Origin: Bursaphelenchus xylophilus
Lineage: Eukaryota; Nematoda; Chromadorea; Rhabditida; Aphelenchoididae
Reading direction: 5' to 3'
Assembly (NCBI GenBank): GCA_904066235.2
Contig: CAJFCV020000004.1
Location: forward strand, 7,812,001-7,876,000
DNA length: 64,000 nucleotides
The notes below the pieces were generated by a model, which was not told the origin of the DNA, searched no databases, and worked only from the letters and a program-made list of their open reading frames with translations. Of the stretch, positions 60,351 to 64,000 are shown in pieces. A program made the translations under genes and the position numbers. How positions within the stretch are numbered: the first letter of the stretch is position 1; each line of letters begins with the position of its first letter.

Positions 60351-61984
60351 ATGACACCAGCTGCAGATTTCACATCAAAGAAATGCATTGGATTGGAATG
60401 CGCTAAGCCAGCTAAACTCAGATGCCCTACTTGTATCAAGTTGGAGCTTCCTGATGCTTTCTTCTGCAGTCAGGTGAGAGGTTTTTTATTCTCTGGGGTT
60501 TTCTGAAGATTACAACTGTTGGATAGACCCGGAAATAGACCTGGAACAAAGCTCAAGTTATATTTACCTTTATATAATTGATGTTGACCACGACTTTTGT
60601 GTCTTTAATGTACAAAGTCAATTTCAGGACTGTTTTAAAAGCAACTGGGAAATCCACAAGTTTTACCACAAGCCCCAGGACAAGGTTTACAACCCATTCC
60701 CTGGGTACACCTTCAGTGGTCCCCTCCGTCCATTCCCTCAGACTCCAAAACGGGCTGTTCCAGAGACGATTCCTTATCCAGATTATGCTCTTCATCCAGA
60801 AGGTGTCTCTCTGGAGGAGAGGAACTCCAAAATGGCGGGTCAGATTGTGGTACGTTGTCGTTTCGAGTTTAGTTTATTTGTCTTTAGGTGAATGGTGAAG
60901 AAGAAATTGAAGGCGTTCGTTTGGCTGGAAGATTGGGTCGCGAAGTCCTTGACGAAGCTGCCGCGGCTGTAGACGTTGGGGTGACGACCGACGAACTCGA
61001 CAGAATTGTCCACGAAGCATGTATTGAGCGTGAATGTTATCCATCACCTCTCGGCTACTACAAATTTCCGAAAAGTTGCTGTACTTCAGTGAATGAAGTA
61101 ATTTGCCATGGGATTCCTGACCTGCGGCCTTTGGAGAACGGAGATCTTTGCAACAGTAAGTGTTCAATTGGTTTTTGTTTTAATTTTAAGGATTTTCTCG
61201 ATGGAAAATGTAATTTGAAACTAAATGTTTATTTTTTAGTTGATATTACGGTGTATCACCGAGGATTCCATGGAGATCTCAATGAAACCATTTTGGTTGG
61301 CGATAAAGTATCAAAGGAAGACCGTGATTTGGTTCGAGTGACTTGGGAATGTCTTCAACAAGCTATTGCCACAGTCCGTCCTGGTGTGAAGTACCGTGAC
61401 CTGGGCAATGTGATCTCGAAGCACGCTTCAGCCCATGGCTTGTCAGTTGTTCGGCGTTTTACTGGTCATGGAATCCATCGGTTATTCCACACGGCTCCTA
61501 ATGTTCCCCATTATGCAAGTAAGTGGTTTTGATTCTCGTGGATAATAAACAGAAAGTTGGTTGAGACGGTTTTCAAGGTTGTGGGCATTGTAATTGTAAT
61601 ACCTTAACTTCAGAGAACAAAGCGGTCGGTGTCATGAAGCCTGGTCATATCTTCACGATCGAACCCATGATCAATATCGGCTCTTGGCACGATGAAATGT
61701 GGCCCGATGACTGGACTGCTGTTACTGTAAGCAACACAACCTAGTTTTTTTAAACCTTTCCTTCCTTTTTTTACATGTTGGAAATGTTTGACCTTTTAAT
61801 TGCAACATTTTTTTCATATTGCAATAGATAACTGATCAATTTTCAGCGTGATGGCAAGAAGTCAGCTCAGTTCGAACAAACCATGGTTGTAACCGACGAC
61901 GGAGTGGAAGTTCTGACCGAGCGCCCTTCAAAACGCCCATGGTTCATGGATCAAATCGACGAAAAATACAAAAATAAGACATAA
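60351..61984 (+). CDS. map-1: Methionine aminopeptidase 1
   Basis: Six exons: 60351-60473, 60628-60849, 60888-61155, 61240-61518, 61614-61726 and 61847-61984. Phases match, giving 380 aa against 386 in human MetAP1. It removes the initiator methionine from nascent proteins at the ribosome when the second residue is small. The N-terminal zinc-binding region (residues 12-60) has paired Cys and His (CIGLEC, CPTC, CSQDC, HKFYH) that in this family binds the ribosome. The peptidase domain carries all five metal ligands: Asp206, Asp217 (HGDLNET), His281 (TGHGIH), Glu314 (TIEPM) and Glu345 (FEQTM). A single-residue insertion after GDLNET relative to human explains the shifted spacing. The second intron is just 38 nt. 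It is a cytosolic, broadly expressed housekeeping enzyme. Identity is certain; the symbol follows nematode usage for this enzyme. Confidence 0.97.
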
Positions 61985-62129
61985 TCTCGAGGTCAGGTTG
62001 TTATCCAGATTTATTACCGTTTTTGTTCTTGTTAGTGTCATCAATCCAGGTTAGCTTTTTTGCCGCCCAATGAAGATAAATAAGATAATTATTAGCCTGT
62101 TTATGACATTTTTTATGTTATTAATGAGA

Positions 62130-62693
62130 TTAAGCGGCTTCTCCATTCTCCGGGAACACCAATCCCAATTCATCGGCGTACTTTACCGCCTCATACGAGA
62201 AAAGGTCTCCCAACTTTGCCCATTCTCTTCTCGCCTCCTCACTTATTGTTGTTTTGGTGGCCATCCAATCCACGAGAATGTCGAAGAAACCTCTGAACAT
62301 TCGAGGAGAGACCTTGCGAGAAATATGTCGAAGAACATGTTCCCGTGCATAGGCCTTCAGTGTCTCCGGCTGATCAGCCAGATTGGCCAGAATGTGAGTC
62401 GCCAGCGCCAATTTGCAGCCGAGTTTTTGGAACCGGTCACTGGTTATTGTGCTGTCCGCAGTGAAGCCGTCGGCCAAGTGATAGAAGGGCATCATCGCGG
62501 GCATGTTAGCAAAAGAGCTGGAAAATAAAGGTTTTTGGAGGGAAAGGCAGACAAGGTTTTTGGGAAGGCGTCTTTTATTTTAAAATCTACCTAGTAAAAC
62601 TTACTACTTGTAGATCTCGACTCCCTGTTTCTCCCCATCTCTCGTTAAGGGCATAAATTCCAAAGATTTGAGCAAAATCTGTCTATCAGCCAT
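62130..62693 (-). CDS. Globin (nematode-type, cytoplasmic)
   Basis: Two exons on the minus strand, 62693-62605 and 62517-62130, are joined by a GTAAGT...TTTTCCAG intron with matching phase 2, giving 158 aa, globin size. There is no signal peptide, so it is intracellular. The E-helix reads DRFQKLGCKLALATHI. The F-helix reads AREHVLRHISRKVSPRMF, with His94 the best candidate for the proximal haem ligand (spacing to the following Val-Ser-Pro) and His90 an alternative. The G/H helices read FFDILVDWM and AKLGDLFSYEAV. Aligning KLG with the myoglobin KHG puts Leu62 at the distal E7 position, so oxygen chemistry may be unusual (inference). Nematodes have many diverged globins with roles in O2 storage, redox or sensing. 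It is convergent with MetAP1, with 145 bp between the stop codons, and no canonical AATAAA is evident for either gene. Confidence 0.88.
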
Positions 62694-64000
62694 CGTTTCC
62701 CTCCTTTACAGCAACTTGAAAACAAGTAATCGGAGTTTAAATAGGCCCTTACAAAAGTGCAGTCACGCGTCCCTTTTCTTAGTGTTTAATAATCACTCAA
62801 CCAGAGCCTCTCAAAGGCCTCGATCTTACAACTAATGGACAAGAGTCAAAACCGATTAGACTTCGAAAGGGAGCTACAAGTTTGACAGTCCAGTTCCTGC
62901 TCTGAAACAACGTGGAAGAGGCGTTGATATCGTCGAAGAGTCCTGGGAAGGAACTGTAATCGTGTGGAGCACAGAATAGAGCGGTCGAAATGATAAAATC
63001 TCATCAAATTATTTGATGATGATATCATTTTTTTGTATTTTAGTGATCACAAAAACGTCATGCTTGTCAAGGAAGTCTTTGGGAAAATAACTTTTAAAAA
63101 ACATTTTGATGATTTTTATTGAAGAAAAAAATATGTTGATCTTTGAAATTTTGGGATCTTTTGTGTTTTTTTTTAAATTTCTGGGATGATTTTGATGATA
63201 TAATTTCATACTTTTGCACTTATGGTAATTTTTATTAAAAACCTTGAATAAATATGCATATTTTAAGGCAAAGACGGACCGAAAATAACACGAGACTAAG
63301 CGAGATCGAAGCTTAGTCAGCTGGGACGTCGAGAGGGCTTTATGTGCAATAGAGAGCATTATATTACACTTGAGATTACAGTAAAATTATATCATTTGGG
63401 AGAATTTGGCAAAACACAAAGGGAAAGACCGTAGCTGGGAGATCCTTGGGAAAACAAAGAGATGATTCGAACAATTTGAGACTTGACATTTCCGATAGTA
63501 AATAATATGCAAAAATGGAGATTTGAACATTCAGATTTTACAAAATTTTTTTTTGCAATTCAACGCATAAATAAACAATGCTAGTGATATTACAAAACGA
63601 AATAGAAAATTCATGCAAATAACTTCTGGAAAAGCCGCGGTAAAGATTATAACTCCAGATGTAAATACTCGAGATGTCTAGGCTTTATTTTTAGCCACTA
63701 TTTTTACTAAAATTAGATTTGAAAAGTTTCCCGGAAGTGACGCAGAAAAGTGGAACACCCACACCGCAAAAGTTTAATGACTTTAGTGAGGGCGTGGAGG
63801 AAGAGTGGACTATTTACTAGGCCTGTTTTTCATTGCAACAACCTTCAAAAACGATGTCCTAGTGTCATAGAAGCTTTTTCTCAGCCTTCAGTACCAATAT
63901 CAACGTATTTTACCCTTACATTTGAAGCTATGACCTCAGAGACTTTTCCATTACGTATGTGTAATACAAAACATAAAAAACCGGTGTCCTAAAAGTGAAG
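62694..64000. other. Region upstream of the globin gene, no gene supported
   Basis: The first few hundred bases should contain the globin promoter. A short plus-strand open stretch at 62860-62979 has coding-like codons (KGSYKFDSPVPALKQRGRG) but no start codon or clear acceptor. The remainder is AT-rich, with overlapping ORFs that I regard as noise. Confidence 0.4.

Noticed and set aside
60874..61167. 97-codon minus ORF over MetAP1
   Set aside because: Antisense to MetAP1 exon 3, whose identity is certain.
62070..62528. 152-codon plus ORF
   Set aside because: Antisense to globin exon 2.
1..64000. tRNA, rRNA, spliced-leader RNA and CRISPR arrays
   Set aside because: I looked for B-box-like GGTTCGAATCC with paired stems, rRNA cores and regularly spaced repeats and found none that hold up by eye; a covariance-model scan would be decisive.

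Overview
The window reads as nuclear DNA of a nematode, probably a free-living or entomophilic chromadorean. It is AT-rich. Genes are split by introns with GT donors and short T-rich TTTCAG or TTTTAG acceptors, and the smallest introns are only 37-38 nt. Several genes belong to families that are nematode-specific or expanded in nematodes: an SRT chemoreceptor, a DUF229 sulfatase-like protein, a GT92 (DUF23) glycosyltransferase and a nematode-type globin. There are no bacterial operons, CRISPR arrays or viral genes. All exon models were assembled by hand from splice signals, phase matching and family resemblance. No alignment was run.

Layout. 1-434 (+): 3' end of a GT31-type galactosyltransferase. 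1110-1822 (+): small secreted protein of unknown family behind a TATA box. 2538-4603 (-): seven-exon neuropeptide-type GPCR that appears to use a GC-AG intron and a tandem acceptor. 4604-14428: gene-poor, with a dead mariner at 11191-12371 flanked by TA duplications and a foldback MITE at 13346-13594. 14429-16034 (+): six-exon SRT-class chemoreceptor. 16035-41348: about 25 kb with no gene I can support, holding at least two more foldback elements (24862-25025, 27086-27319), a strong GC hairpin (39412-39439) and a GC-rich stretch just upstream of the next gene. 41349-42207 (+): two-exon C2H2 zinc-finger protein with an AT-hook-like motif. 45151-56734 (-): nine-exon DUF229 gene with a 5 kb last intron that may contain a small nested gene on the other strand. 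58210-60080 (-): five-exon GT92 glycosyltransferase. 60351-61984 (+): six-exon methionine aminopeptidase 1, transcribed divergently from the GT92 gene. 62130-62693 (-): two-exon globin, convergent with MetAP1. 62694-64000: no gene supported.

How the genes relate. The two receptors fit neuronal or sensory signalling. The GT31, DUF229 and GT92 proteins fit glycan or ester chemistry in the secretory pathway. MetAP1 is a cytosolic housekeeping enzyme. I see no operon-like close same-strand clusters. The noncoding part is patterned by decayed DNA transposons and by a very frequent short motif, ACTGTAA/TTACAGT.
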